From contig JAEPRB010000537.1 of assembly GCA_016758965.1 (NCBI GenBank), positions 1-14,454 of the forward strand: a stretch of 14,454 bases of DNA, read 5' to 3'. Origin of the DNA: Circinella minor (Eukaryota > Mucoromycota > Mucoromycetes > Mucorales > Lichtheimiaceae). Positions 7,419 to 14,454 of the stretch are shown piece after piece (position 1 is the first letter of the stretch; every line of letters begins with the position of its first letter). Under the pieces are notes generated by a model. That model had not been told where the DNA came from, did no database searches, and was given only the letters and a program-made list of their open reading frames with translations. The position numbers were made by a program, and so were the translations under genes.

Positions 7419-9098
7419 CCAGACTCTGTTTCTTAGGGATTTTGAGCTGCGCCATTAAATGAAATGGGTCTTTTAAAATTCTTGTTATGCCATAATTTTC
7501 ATTTTGCTCTATTACTTCTTTTTCTGGTTGTTCTTCAAAAATATCTTCATCATACAATAATGAATCAGAATCCAAATACTCCTGGCCTTGATTATCGTCT
7601 TGGTATATTGATGAAGAAATTGTTGTGGGGGTTGTTGGTTGGATAGAATTATTGGATATATAGTTGTGCTTTCTTAAATTCTTGCTACGTTCAATCAAAC
7701 TATTGTACACGTTCAAAGATACCCAAGCATCGAGTCCAGCATAGTATATTTGGTTTGGTGACAGCAACGGATTTTCCCAATTACTTAATCTATCATCATC
7801 ACCTTTGTATAAAGGTGACCCCAATACAGCAGCACAAATGTTTGACAGGTTGGTTCTACCGTCATGAACAGCACCTTGCTCTTTTGCAAATGAGCCTAGC
7901 TCTACTACATGTCTTCTATCGGCGTCAACTTGATAATCACGATTGGTCTTTGCAAGGTCGTTTCCCACATTCCGTCTAACTTTAACAACATTGTTACTTT
8001 TTAACAAATCGATCAGCTTCTCGGGTAGTTCTCCATAATGTAATATAGGTAAAATTAATAGCAAATCATTATACGCAATTTGTACGACAGCCGTCTTTCC
8101 AATGTACTTTGTAACTTTATTATAGTTCCATTCGTTTATCAAAACCGATTGTTATCGACCGACCATCCTCGATATCACTTAATATTTGATTTATAGCTAT
8201 GTTTGCATCACTGATTGTACGAATATAACGAGGAGAAATGTGATCTGGAAGTGATATATAGTTCGAATTATTGTTCGTGTTGTTGTTTGTTGTTGTGAAT
8301 GATGATGATGTAGTTGTAGTTGTAGTAGTAGATAAAGGTTGATTTAGTGAAGGGATGGTTTCTTGCAAAAATCGCTTATCACTGGCAATATTGTCTGTAT
8401 AAAATATCTGAGGTTCTTGATGACCGTATAAATGATATGACTTCAACATTTGTTCAAATGATGTTTTTAAATGTGCTAATTTTTTTGTCGGTACTAATAG
8501 TTGTAGCCTGATCTCCTCAAACTCGTTACATACAGTATATAATGCATAAAATGTCGATTCCCCACCAACTTTTGCCATATGCTTGATTATCTTAAACGTG
8601 TGATCTCCTTTTAAAACAACACCGTCCAACACCATCATTTCTTTATCCATAAATAATCGAAGTTGATCCATAATTGCTGTATATATCATATGTAAATAGG
8701 TAGCTGATGGAACATAACCAGCGTATCCTAGCGGATCATCAAAATTTGAAAAAGGTGGATAACTTTGATTTACCCCAGTTGCTCCAAAGAAAGATAATTG
8801 TGGAGCGTGTTGTTGTTGATGATCAATTGATGTTAAATATGTAAGTTGAAGACGACTATAACGAAGGTGATGAAGTTCTTGAAGTAGATCATGTAGACGT
8901 TCCGGTCCCATAGCATTTTGAAAGCAAGGTCGAAGCAAATCAGCAAGTTGTCTTGAAATACCACCTCGATGAGTTAAAATAGCTGGGAATATTGATTGAA
9001 TGTGATAAGGTAGACTATCCATGAGCTCACTATCATGACCATTAATGATCTTTTTACATTTGTAGCATCTATAACGTCGAGAAAGTATGTAAAAGCAG
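7419..9098 (-). CDS. exon 3: zinc ribbon end, transposase-like core and 3'-5' exonuclease
   Basis: The exon opens with YRCYKCKKIINGHD and runs through the helical head (LPYHIQSIFPAILTHR) to a transposase-like segment. Its candidate metal-binding acids are the Asp in KGDHTFK (8605-8603) and the Asp residues in YTDNIASD (near 8395-8380). I could not place a third acid with confidence. A low-complexity Thr/Ser/Asn linker (8258-8332) leads into the exonuclease. That domain carries motif I GFD-x-EW (8146-8128, split by a frame break), motif II NDLAK (Asp at 7959-7957) and motif III QIYYAGLDAW (Tyr and Asp, near 7743-7729). A DEDDy-type nuclease is predicted. The exon ends CTG G|GTATAC in phase 1. 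Confidence 0.85.
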
Positions 9099-9183
9099 CT
9101 ATATACATAATTTTATCCATATTAATAAAATGCCTCGTTACTTCGATATATAAATAGTTTACAAGTCTTTATAATATTATTAC
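9099..9183 (-). other. intron 2 of the fusion gene
   Basis: The donor is AG|GTAATA and the acceptor tatatag|CTGC, giving 85 nt in phase 2. Splicing joins PIARRIVDID to SCFYILSRRYRCYKC and so unites the two cysteine pairs of the zinc ribbon, which strongly supports the boundaries. Confidence 0.8.
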
Positions 9184-9589
9184 CTATCAATATCCACAAT
9201 TCGGCGCGCAATAGGATCACAATTAAAACCATCACTGTGAAGTTTACCTCCACAATTTGGAGCTTGGCAAAAAATATCAACAAGTTTATCTGGAGCCCAT
9301 ACAAATATATGTGGACGATAAAGTAAAGCTGGATCAAATTTCTGACGACCATGGAAGCAAAAATATGGCGATTCTGGCTCTATCCAAAATTTATGTTCGT
9401 TATACAACATGATTTTATTTTTTGTGATCTTTTTATTTTTATTTTTAATAGATATTCTCGAACAGCGCCGAGGGGAGTATCATCTGATTCTTCTTGTTGG
9501 CTATTGTTTTGTTCGTAATTTGATAAACTATCACTACCAGTATTATTATTAAGTTGTTGCTGCTGTTCTTGTTGTCCAGCCTGCTCGTC
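9184..9589 (-). CDS. exon 2: Gln/Asn-rich linker and first half of the DUF6729-like zinc ribbon
   Basis: The upstream part reads DEQAGQQEQQQQLNNN and later TPLGAVREYLLK. The downstream part reads YNEHKFWIEPESPYF, then KFDPALLYRPHIFVW and CQAPNCGGKL to PIARRIVDID, the characteristic start of DUF6729-type proteins. The two parts are one frame apart. The switch must occur in the A-rich stretch at about 9411-9470, where no usable intron is seen. If that region is not a frameshift, translation could begin at the ATG at 9410. The exon ends at GATAG|GTAATA, phase 2. Confidence 0.65.
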
Positions 9590-9745
9590 CTGTAAAGTTT
9601 CCAAACTAGTGTTTTCAATTTCAAGCATCGTATCACCAACACTTTCATTAAAAATAACTTATTCCGACTGCTATTATATGGTATTGTTAATAATTTTATT
9701 CGGCTGATATATTTTAAAATAACCAGGTAAACTTTAGTTTAATAC
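9590..9745 (-). other. intron 1 of the fusion gene
   Basis: The donor is CAG|GTATTAAAC and the proposed acceptor is ctttacag|GAC, both phase 0, giving 156 nt. Nearer AG acceptors lead into stop codons or the wrong frame. A downstream ATG at 9628 (MLEIENTSLE) lies inside this interval and would be a second possible start if exon 1 belongs to something else. Confidence 0.45.
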
Positions 9746-9886
9746 CTGTATATTGTCATTTACATTTACATGGGAATGTTGAACGCGATCATTTTCTTCG
9801 TTATGTGAGGTAGTGTGCGAGGTAGCAAGGAAATATTTATTAATAGGGTTCTTTACAGAACGAGCAGACTTCATAGCTTTTCCCAT
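9746..9886 (-). CDS. exon 1 of the fusion gene (N-terminus)
   Basis: The 47 codons start MGKAMKSARSVKNP and end NVNDNIQ, at a CAG|GTATT donor in phase 0. Upstream, on this strand, the ATG follows an A/T-rich leader behind a long C/T-rich tract, as usual for fungal promoters. An upstream in-frame ATG at 9955 would add a stretch of Phe/Tyr codons from that tract and is unlikely to be used. The sequence is basic and then polar, with no recognised domain. Confidence 0.55.
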
Positions 9887-10444
9887 TTTTATTATATTAA
9901 AAAAGTAAAAAAAAAAAAAGTGAAGAAAGAAAGAAAGAAAATAACAATCAAACATGATTCATGGATACGACCCTTCCCATAACAGAAACAACAGTCAAAA
10001 TGTTACACATGGATACATTTCTCCATATATCCTATACAATGTAACATAACCCATACAACGTAGCATGATCATGGTTCACATTTACTGCTAACTACTTCTT
10101 TTTTTCTCACACAGCAATAAAAAAAGCTTTCGATTGGCTCCACTATATAGAATTTTTATTGGCTAAAAAATCCCCTGGGCATTGTAGGGCCGCCAAAAAG
10201 CAGTACTTACCGTGTTATTGTTGCTGGAAGAAAAAAAGTGTTGGGAACGAGAAAAAGAAAAAAACTGAGTAAAACGCGTTTTTATAAACAGAAAACTAAC
10301 CCGCTCAACCAATCAAATAACTTGCTTTAACCGGTTAAATTATCTACCATGTCTACACTTCTATAGTGACATGTCAAGAAAATGGCATTGCTATTAAATA
10401 ACATGTCATTTTAGTTAGTTTAAAGTGTTTATTTTACTAAGAAA
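9887..10444. promoter_or_regulatory. upstream region of the fusion gene, possible divergent promoter
   Basis: Next to the ATG at 9886 the minus strand has a long C/T-rich tract; on + this is an A-run and GAAA repeats at 9903-9945. Two inverted CCAAT boxes lie at 10133-10137 and 10158-10162, and a forward CCAAT at 10309-10313. An ACGCGT (MluI cell-cycle box type) lies at 10274-10279. The 14-nt palindrome tttaaccggttaaa (10326-10339) contains AACCGGTT, the site preferred by Grainyhead/CP2 factors. These words are rare in AT-rich DNA and cluster here, so the region looks like a real promoter. Whether it also drives a gene to the right is unknown. Confidence 0.4.
10326..10339. promoter_or_regulatory. 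AACCGGTT palindrome (Grainyhead/CP2-like site)
   Basis: The 14 bases tttaaccggttaaa are a perfect palindrome with AACCGGTT at the centre. That octamer is the known consensus of Grainyhead-family factors, which also occur in fungi. Binding here is inference. Confidence 0.3.
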
Positions 10445-10857
10445 ATGAAGGGTCTTGGTATTTGTAACGAAATTGGAAGATTTGCCATAGAGTTGTACTC
10501 GATTGAGTGTTATAAGTAAGTTTGAACGCGTTTATTATATAAAGTTATATGAGATTCCCAACAATCGTAAAGCTACTATGACAACAAACAAGTTGTTTTG
10601 ACAAGAGTAAATAAAAAAGTAATAAAATACTTTTTTTTTAAAAAAAAAAAAAACTATGTTCATTAAGAAGATCTCACAACACCGTTTTTTCTCAAAGGAG
10701 ATCATGTTGGAGAACCTTAGCACACGCAAAAAAATATTATGAAACAATATAAGGAACAAACACAAGAAGCCCCTGTGTTGTGGCGTGGCTATATGTACTG
10801 TTTTTTTTTTGCAGGTGTGGGAGTTATTATACTTCTTTTTGTTCGACTAAATTGTGA
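10445..10857 (+). CDS. possible 37-aa spliced gene or first exons, unrecognised
   Basis: ATG at 10445 opens MKGLGICNEIGRF and then AIELYSIECYK, running into an excellent donor (AA|GTAAGT, 10516). A textbook acceptor (a long T-run then gcag) at 10814 restores the frame and completes a CYKCG pair followed by SYYTSFCSTKL and TGA at 10855-10857. The intron would be 299 nt, longer than the others in this window. The cysteine spacing resembles a zinc ribbon, but the product is too short to assign. It lies downstream of the promoter-like region shared with the fusion gene and might be a fragment of a larger lost gene. Confidence 0.2.
10640..10653. repeat. T-run followed by a 14-base A-run
   Basis: Nine T (10631-10639) are followed directly by fourteen A, giving a symmetric T/A tract inside the proposed 299-nt intron. 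It is a simple low-complexity element. Confidence 0.7.
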
Positions 10858-11339
10858 GCTAGTTGGCATTGCATTACAAAAACGATGTTAGACCTGTTTT
10901 GTCTCAAAATGCACGATCTGTCTCAAAAGTGATCAAGGCACACAAGACTGTATGTTATATTACAGCTTCGACCTGCATTAAAAAAGCGTTAATGCTTCAA
11001 GAGTAGAATATTAACAACAAAGCTATGCACATATATATACAACCAAAGCTTTTTTTTTTTTTTTTTTTTGGTTTTGGGAATTGAATGAACAAAAGTTGCG
11101 ATCTTTACAGGAATAACAAGGAACATGTGGTGTTTCAGCAATACTAATGTGCACTACGATGAATAAAGATCTCACAAACAGCTATAAAGTCAAACAATCA
11201 GTGTGGTAATTGTATCAAATATAACTGTCAAGGTAAGTTGAGGGCAGGGATAAAAGGGAGTGGTAACATTATTATTAGGAAGTTGAAAGGATGGTTAGTA
11301 ATAAAGTTTGACAAGTATGGATCTTTGTTGTTGTCATAG
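10858..11339. other. AT-rich stretch with a 19-base T-run
   Basis: A run of 19 T lies at 11050-11068. A short frame with three cysteines (CGNCIKYNC, 11202-11228) leads straight into a perfect GTAAGT donor at 11233, but no matching start is found. Otherwise nothing is recognisable. Confidence 0.4.
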
Positions 11340-11564
11340 TTATGCGATCACTTTATTTTTATTATACTTTAATTGGTTTTCTGGGGATGTTGTTATGTTG
11401 AGTGCTATACTATATACGGAGAATTTGGATAAAAATGCAAGGAGTTTTTGTTGATAATTTCCATTGTCCCTTTCAAGTATTGATTGAACTTCAATTGATT
11501 GGATTATTTTATACCATTTTATAACAAGTATGTATCGTATCTTTTTTTTTCTTGCGCACAGCAT
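11340..11564 (-). CDS. small unrecognised open frame, 74 codons
   Basis: The frame starts MLCARKKKIRYILVIKW and continues with SIEVQSILERDNGNYQ and YSIALNITTSPENQLKY. The amino-acid mix is more protein-like than most random frames in this AT-rich DNA, with a start ATG and no internal low complexity. There is no recognised domain, signal peptide or membrane segment, and no supporting neighbour. It could be chance. Confidence 0.2.
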   Translation of the reverse strand: MLCARKKKIRYILVIKWYKIIQSIEVQSILERDNGNYQQKLLAFLSKFSVYSIALNITTSPENQLKYNKNKVIA

Positions 11565-12068
11565 CTTTTATTTTTAGTGTAATAGTCAGTGTCATATAGC
11601 TTAGGTGTAAATATAACATTTTGACACGTACATAATGAATAGAAGAAAGAAAGAGACCCAAGAGTTAGGAAACTAAGTATTATTATGTTTAATTTATAAA
11701 GAAGAAAAATACAAAGTGAAAGTTTTTGAAAAATGGATGAATATGGATATTATTTAAAAATAAAGTTACACGATTTGAGGAATACGTAGTGTAACAATAA
11801 TTACAATATAAAAAAATTTTCTAGACTACGTGAAACAGAAATGATAACTGACTATGTGCATGAAAAGTGTGTTAGAGTCATACCATTTAAATTCTCGGAA
11901 CAAATTAGTATTGTTCATTATATATTTTTATCTAAATTATGTTTTGAATTACTATTGAGAACTTTTAAAGACGCAAATAAACACACTAGGAACTTAGTAA
12001 TGTAAATATAAAATTTATACGTAGCTATTATTCATATTTATTTAGCAAATACATTATAAATCTGATAC

Positions 12069-12102
<34 letters not shown>

Positions 12103-12216
12103 GTATAGAAAAATAAAGAAAACAAAGATAAACTACACCAAAGAATGAAATTTATTTTAAAGCAAACTTTAGGAACGAGAAGAACGAAGAAGAGGAATCT
12201 TGTTTTCGTATTTTAT
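11565..12216. other. AT-rich stretch with a 26-base A-run
   Basis: A run of 26 A lies at 12077-12102 and may be the tail of an old retroposed copy or a simple homopolymer. TACGTA copies occur at 11783, 12018 and 12066. I see no gene. Confidence 0.5.
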
Positions 12217-12263
12217 TACAGTCGAGCCCCACTTTTTGGACAGGTGGGGGTTTGGCTCAAAAG
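12217..12263 (+). mobile_element. solitary pogo/Tigger-like transposon end
   Basis: A TA dinucleotide at 12217-12218 is followed by cagtcgagccccacttttt and then ggacaggtggggg and ttggctcaaaag. The CAGTCGA start next to TA, the C-rich then G-rich blocks and the TTTGGAC-like centre resemble terminal inverted repeats of pogo-class Tc1/mariner elements. The segment is far richer in G and C than its flanks. No inverted partner was found in the window, so this is a remnant, or the partner lies outside or has decayed. Confidence 0.4.
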
Positions 12264-12844
12264 TAGTGCAGAAGTAGGGAATGTACAATAAATGAATATG
12301 CAAAAAAAATGGGGTTTAGCTGCACAACAATGATAAATATATCTAACATTAACAAGATTATAGTATATTACGTACTTTTCTTCCTTTCAAAAAAAAAAAA
12401 AAAGAAAAGAAAAAGAAATGACTTTTATACGTATGATAACAACATCAAAGTAAAACATCGTTTCTTTTTTAATGTCTCAATTTTTCTGTAGTAACATCAA
12501 TCTTAATAATTTGTATTGATTTACTACTTAAATGTTAAAACAATAAAGAAATATGGGAAGTGTGGAGTTATATTTCTTAAAATAAAAGTTTCACATCATC
12601 TTATAAATAATTAAGTGTTGTCAAAAAATATGACAGGAATTTATCCATTGATTTAATGTAAAATAGAATAAAAACTCAAATACGTAAACAAACAAACTTT
12701 ATTTAATATCAAGTTCTGAACTCGGTATCTCTTGTTGTCAATTTATCAACCAGTTTATTTTTTGTTGTTCACGCTGGTCAAAATGACTTGTATTTTTCAC
12801 TATAAAACAGTTAGGATACTTAGATTTTACCAGTATTTTACTAA
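12264..12844. other. AT-rich stretch, no gene seen
   Basis: An A-run at 12389-12403 and an A/G-rich segment follow the transposon-like end. TACGTA copies lie at 12369, 12428 and 12681. The 60-codon frame at 12309-12491 only translates A-rich DNA into lysines. Confidence 0.5.
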
Positions 12845-13054
12845 ATGGATCACCAAAAAAATAAGATGATTGAAACCAATAAGATGATAACCTTACTTCG
12901 TTCTAGATTCATTGTTATGAATGTATCAAATGAAAATGAAGGGCTAACAGTACGTAAAATCTATAAATACAGCATACGTAGCGTAATTAATGATCGGCGA
13001 GTTCTCTATCTTAATTGCCTTCTCGTGGGAGTTCGTTTATTTTTTTTTCAATGA
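12845..13054 (+). CDS. small unrecognised open frame, 69 codons
   Basis: The frame starts MDHQKNKMIETNKMITLL and later reads NENEGLTVRKIYKYSIR and NDRRVLYLNCLLVGVR, ending FFFQ and TGA. It has an ATG and a mixed composition, but no domain. Two TACGTA palindromes (12951, 12975) fall inside it, whereas the recognisable large gene has none in its exons, which argues against coding. It could be a leftover exon. Confidence 0.2.
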   Translation: MDHQKNKMIETNKMITLLRSRFIVMNVSNENEGLTVRKIYKYSIRSVINDRRVLYLNCLLVGVRLFFFQ

Positions 13055-13357
13055 CAGTCAAGAACTACTGCATAAATCTCTACCAAACTTCTATTAACTC
13101 TTCGAGATTAAATTACGGTTCTTGCAAAAATTTTCAGTATCAACTTTGAGTTTCAAACAAGTCTTTGTTGCTTCGGTAGCTGGCTTTCCAAATGGGATAT
13201 ATTGTTATTTTTGGTTAGTATGATAGTAAGACCTTCGAAGCGAAGTACCTACCGTCAAAAGAGATAATCAGAGGAAGTTGCTGAATAATAATTACAGGTG
13301 CCTCTGCTGCCAATTGACGCTTTTAGAATTAGTTGGTGCATTTGAAAATCTTAACTG

Positions 13358-13740
13358 ATGCTTATCTCAACTCCCAATTCACCCATTCAAACAACCCGAT
13401 GTGCGTTTTTGGCAACCCCAAATGGCAGGTGCAATAAAAGCTTTCAATTTTCTTTTCCAAAGGATAATGTTATTCATGCACTGAAAAGAAGTGTATTAAA
13501 TAGGTTTCATTCGAAGACATTTATCAAACAAACTCAGAGGATGTTGGCTCATGTTAAGGAGAGTGAAAGCATTATCCAATTATATTTTTTATTACTATTG
13601 TCACTTATGGCCATCTTGGAATTATGTAAGTTCTTTGAACGTTTTAACAGAATTAGAGATTCTATATATATATAATTGCAGTGGTTCTAATGATGAACAC
13701 AGAAATGACCAAATTGGGACAGCGCGATATTAGCACTTAA
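13358..13740 (+). CDS. possible 108-aa spliced protein with one membrane segment, unrecognised
   Basis: ATG at 13358 opens MLISTPNSPIQTTRCAF, then a basic stretch (DNVIHALKRSVLNRFHSK, IKQTQRMLAHVKESES) and a hydrophobic segment. A perfect donor (T|GTAAGT, 13626) and acceptor (ataattgcag, 13681) bound a 56-nt intron. Splicing keeps the frame and extends the hydrophobic run (IIQLYFLLLLSLMAILELLV) before a short polar tail (NTEMTKLGQRDIST) and TAA at 13738-13740. The product would be a small single-pass membrane protein with the segment at about residues 73-96. Unspliced reading gives a different, less convincing end. No family is recognised. Confidence 0.35.
13626..13681 (+). other. proposed intron of the 108-aa gene
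   Basis: The 56-nt segment has GTAAGT at the start and a TA-rich tract ending in attgcag. It contains ttttaacag in the middle, which could serve as a branch site. It joins codons in phase 1. Confidence 0.45.
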
Positions 13741-13884
13741 GAAAATAAGAATAAGTATAGGTTTTAATAGCGCACGATAAAGATCCATTGAAAAGAATAG
13801 TTTGGTAAATAAATGTGCTCTGCGAGGGGATTAACAACATAGAGTAAATAAAAAGAATAATACATATAGTGTGTATATATCGAC

Positions 13885-14454
13885 CATTAAACAGCGTTTT
13901 TTAATAGATTCCCTTGTCACTTAGACCGTGCTTGACATGCGCTACTTGTAGCAAACCATACATCGGCAACGCCGAATGCACTTTATTACCATTTTCACTT
14001 GGGACGATCTGTATGAGACCTACCACCACTAAACAACGTTTTTTGATGGATTCCCTTGTCACTTGGATTGTATTCTTGATTGTGTAAAAACATGATTTTT
14101 GAAAACGGATATGGAGATTAATAAGATTGGCTTTATTACCATTTTCACTTGGCGCAATCTTTATGAGACTTACCATCACTAAACAACGTTTTTTGATGGA
14201 TTCCTTTGTCACCTAGACCGTGCTTGACATGCGCTACTTGTAGCAAACCATACATCGGGCAACGCCGAATGCACTTTATTACCATTTTCACTTGGGACGA
14301 TCTCTATGAGACCTACCACCACTAAACGACGTTTTTTGATGGATTCCCTTGTCACCTAGACCGTGCTTGACATGCGCTACTTGTAGCAAACCATACATCG
14401 GCAACGCCGAATGCACTTTATTACCATTTTCACTTGGGACGATCTCTATGAGAC
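13885..14454. repeat. tandem array, about 142-bp unit, four copies, continuing past the window
   Basis: Units start at the cattaaac/cactaaac word at 13885, 14027, 14177 and 14320, giving lengths of 142, 150 and 143 and a cut-off fourth. A core of about 86 nt (from ctttattacc through acgttttttgatgg to cccttgtcac) is shared by all. Units 1, 3 and 4 also share a 56-nt segment (accgtgcttgacatgcgc onward). Unit 2 carries an unrelated 64-nt segment instead. Units 3 and 4 are almost identical, so they are the most recent copies; unit 3 has one extra G. The array is clearly less AT-rich than its flanks. The period is not a multiple of three, so it is more likely a satellite than a protein repeat. Confidence 0.9.
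14041..14126. repeat. array unit 2 with a replaced internal cassette
   Basis: Between the shared words cccttgtcacttgg and ctttattacc, unit 2 has 64 nt starting attgtattcttgattgtg and ending aagattgg, with no visible similarity to the 56 nt at that place in the other units. Its shared parts are also somewhat more diverged. This points to an older variant unit and not a fresh insertion. Confidence 0.75.

Larger units (their letters stand above)
5678..9886 (-). pseudogene. transposase-like / 3'-5' exonuclease fusion gene, five exons, disrupted
   Basis: Exons are 9886-9746, 9589-9184, 9098-7419, 7306-6798 and 6714-5678, about 1,250 codons. In order the product has a Gln/Asn/Ser-rich start; a DUF6729-like zinc ribbon (CQAPNC, CYKC; near 140-200); a head with LTHRGGISRQL and RPCFQNAMGPERL; an RNase H-like transposase-type segment (LKGDHTFKI, YTDNIASD; near 330-430); a WRN-type exonuclease (near 500-655); a YRCTRGTN and LADYRLRHN region (near 865-910); and a Ser/Pro-rich tail. 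I know this arrangement as a multicopy, probably transposon-derived family in Mucoromycota. The reading frame breaks near 9411-9470, at 8135-8137, at 6140-6147 and at 5793-5802, and an in-frame TGA lies at 5939-5937. Three breaks fit one extra A in an A-run. Sequence error is the main alternative to true decay. Without these lesions the gene would be complete. Confidence 0.85.

Noticed and set aside
8128..8146. Programmed +1 ribosomal frameshift
   Set aside because: GAT AAA CGA is not a known shift site, no stimulating structure is visible, and similar breaks occur at unrelated A-runs further on.
9411..9470. Programmed -1 frameshift in the A-rich stretch
   Set aside because: The direction fits, but the zero-frame codons CAA AAA ATA do not form a proper X XXY YYZ heptamer.
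12309..12491. 60-codon plus-strand frame
   Set aside because: Its lysine-rich middle is the translation of an A-run, with no protein-like sequence on either side.
13901..14212. 103-codon minus-strand frame across array units 1 and 2 (KKRCLVVVGLIQIVPSENG)
   Set aside because: It exists only because unit 2 is 150 bp long; the standard unit of 142-143 bp shifts frame, so the array cannot encode a continuous repeat protein. Best treated as satellite DNA.
13885..14454. CRISPR-like reading of the array (constant repeat, variable spacer)
   Set aside because: Three of four units share the same interspersed segment, the constant part is about 86 nt, no cas-like gene is present and the DNA looks eukaryotic.

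Overview
The window looks like nuclear DNA of an early-diverging fungus, most likely Mucoromycota (a Mucorales-type genome). It is very AT-rich. Coding blocks are split by short GT-AG introns (about 50-160 nt). The one recognisable large gene belongs to a repeated, transposon-like family that I know from such genomes. The organism call is inference from base composition, intron style and gene family.

Layout. Positions 1-29 may hold the first codons of a gene running left. Positions 30-1992 are gene-poor, AT-rich DNA with many copies of the palindrome TACGTA. A small spliced PB1-domain gene lies on + at about 1993-2461, facing a serine-rich coding-like block on - at 2682-2975. Positions 3814-5408 contain two copies of a 14-nt motif, each followed by a perfect inverted repeat, with a possible 43-aa spliced gene between them.

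The centre (9886 down to 5678, - strand) is one five-exon gene of about 1,250 codons. In order it encodes a zinc-ribbon/DUF6729-like N-terminus, an RNase H-fold transposase-like middle, a WRN-type 3'-5' exonuclease with its catalytic residues, a conserved YRCTRGTN region and a serine-rich tail. As given it is broken. There is a frame break in an A-rich stretch near the N-terminus, single-base frame breaks at A-runs inside exonuclease motif I and twice in the tail, and an in-frame TGA in a serine run. It is either a decaying transposon-derived gene or an intact gene in a sequence with homopolymer errors.

Upstream of it, 10126-10531 is rich in promoter-type words (three CCAAT boxes, two ACGCGT, one AACCGGTT palindrome). 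The right third (10.5-13.8 kb) is AT-rich with long A/T runs, a solitary pogo-like transposon end at 12217 and a few small low-confidence genes; the best has a clear intron at 13626-13681. From 13885 to the window end runs a tandem array of about 142-bp units of visibly higher GC, one unit carrying a different 64-nt cassette. The small genes show no functional link to one another.
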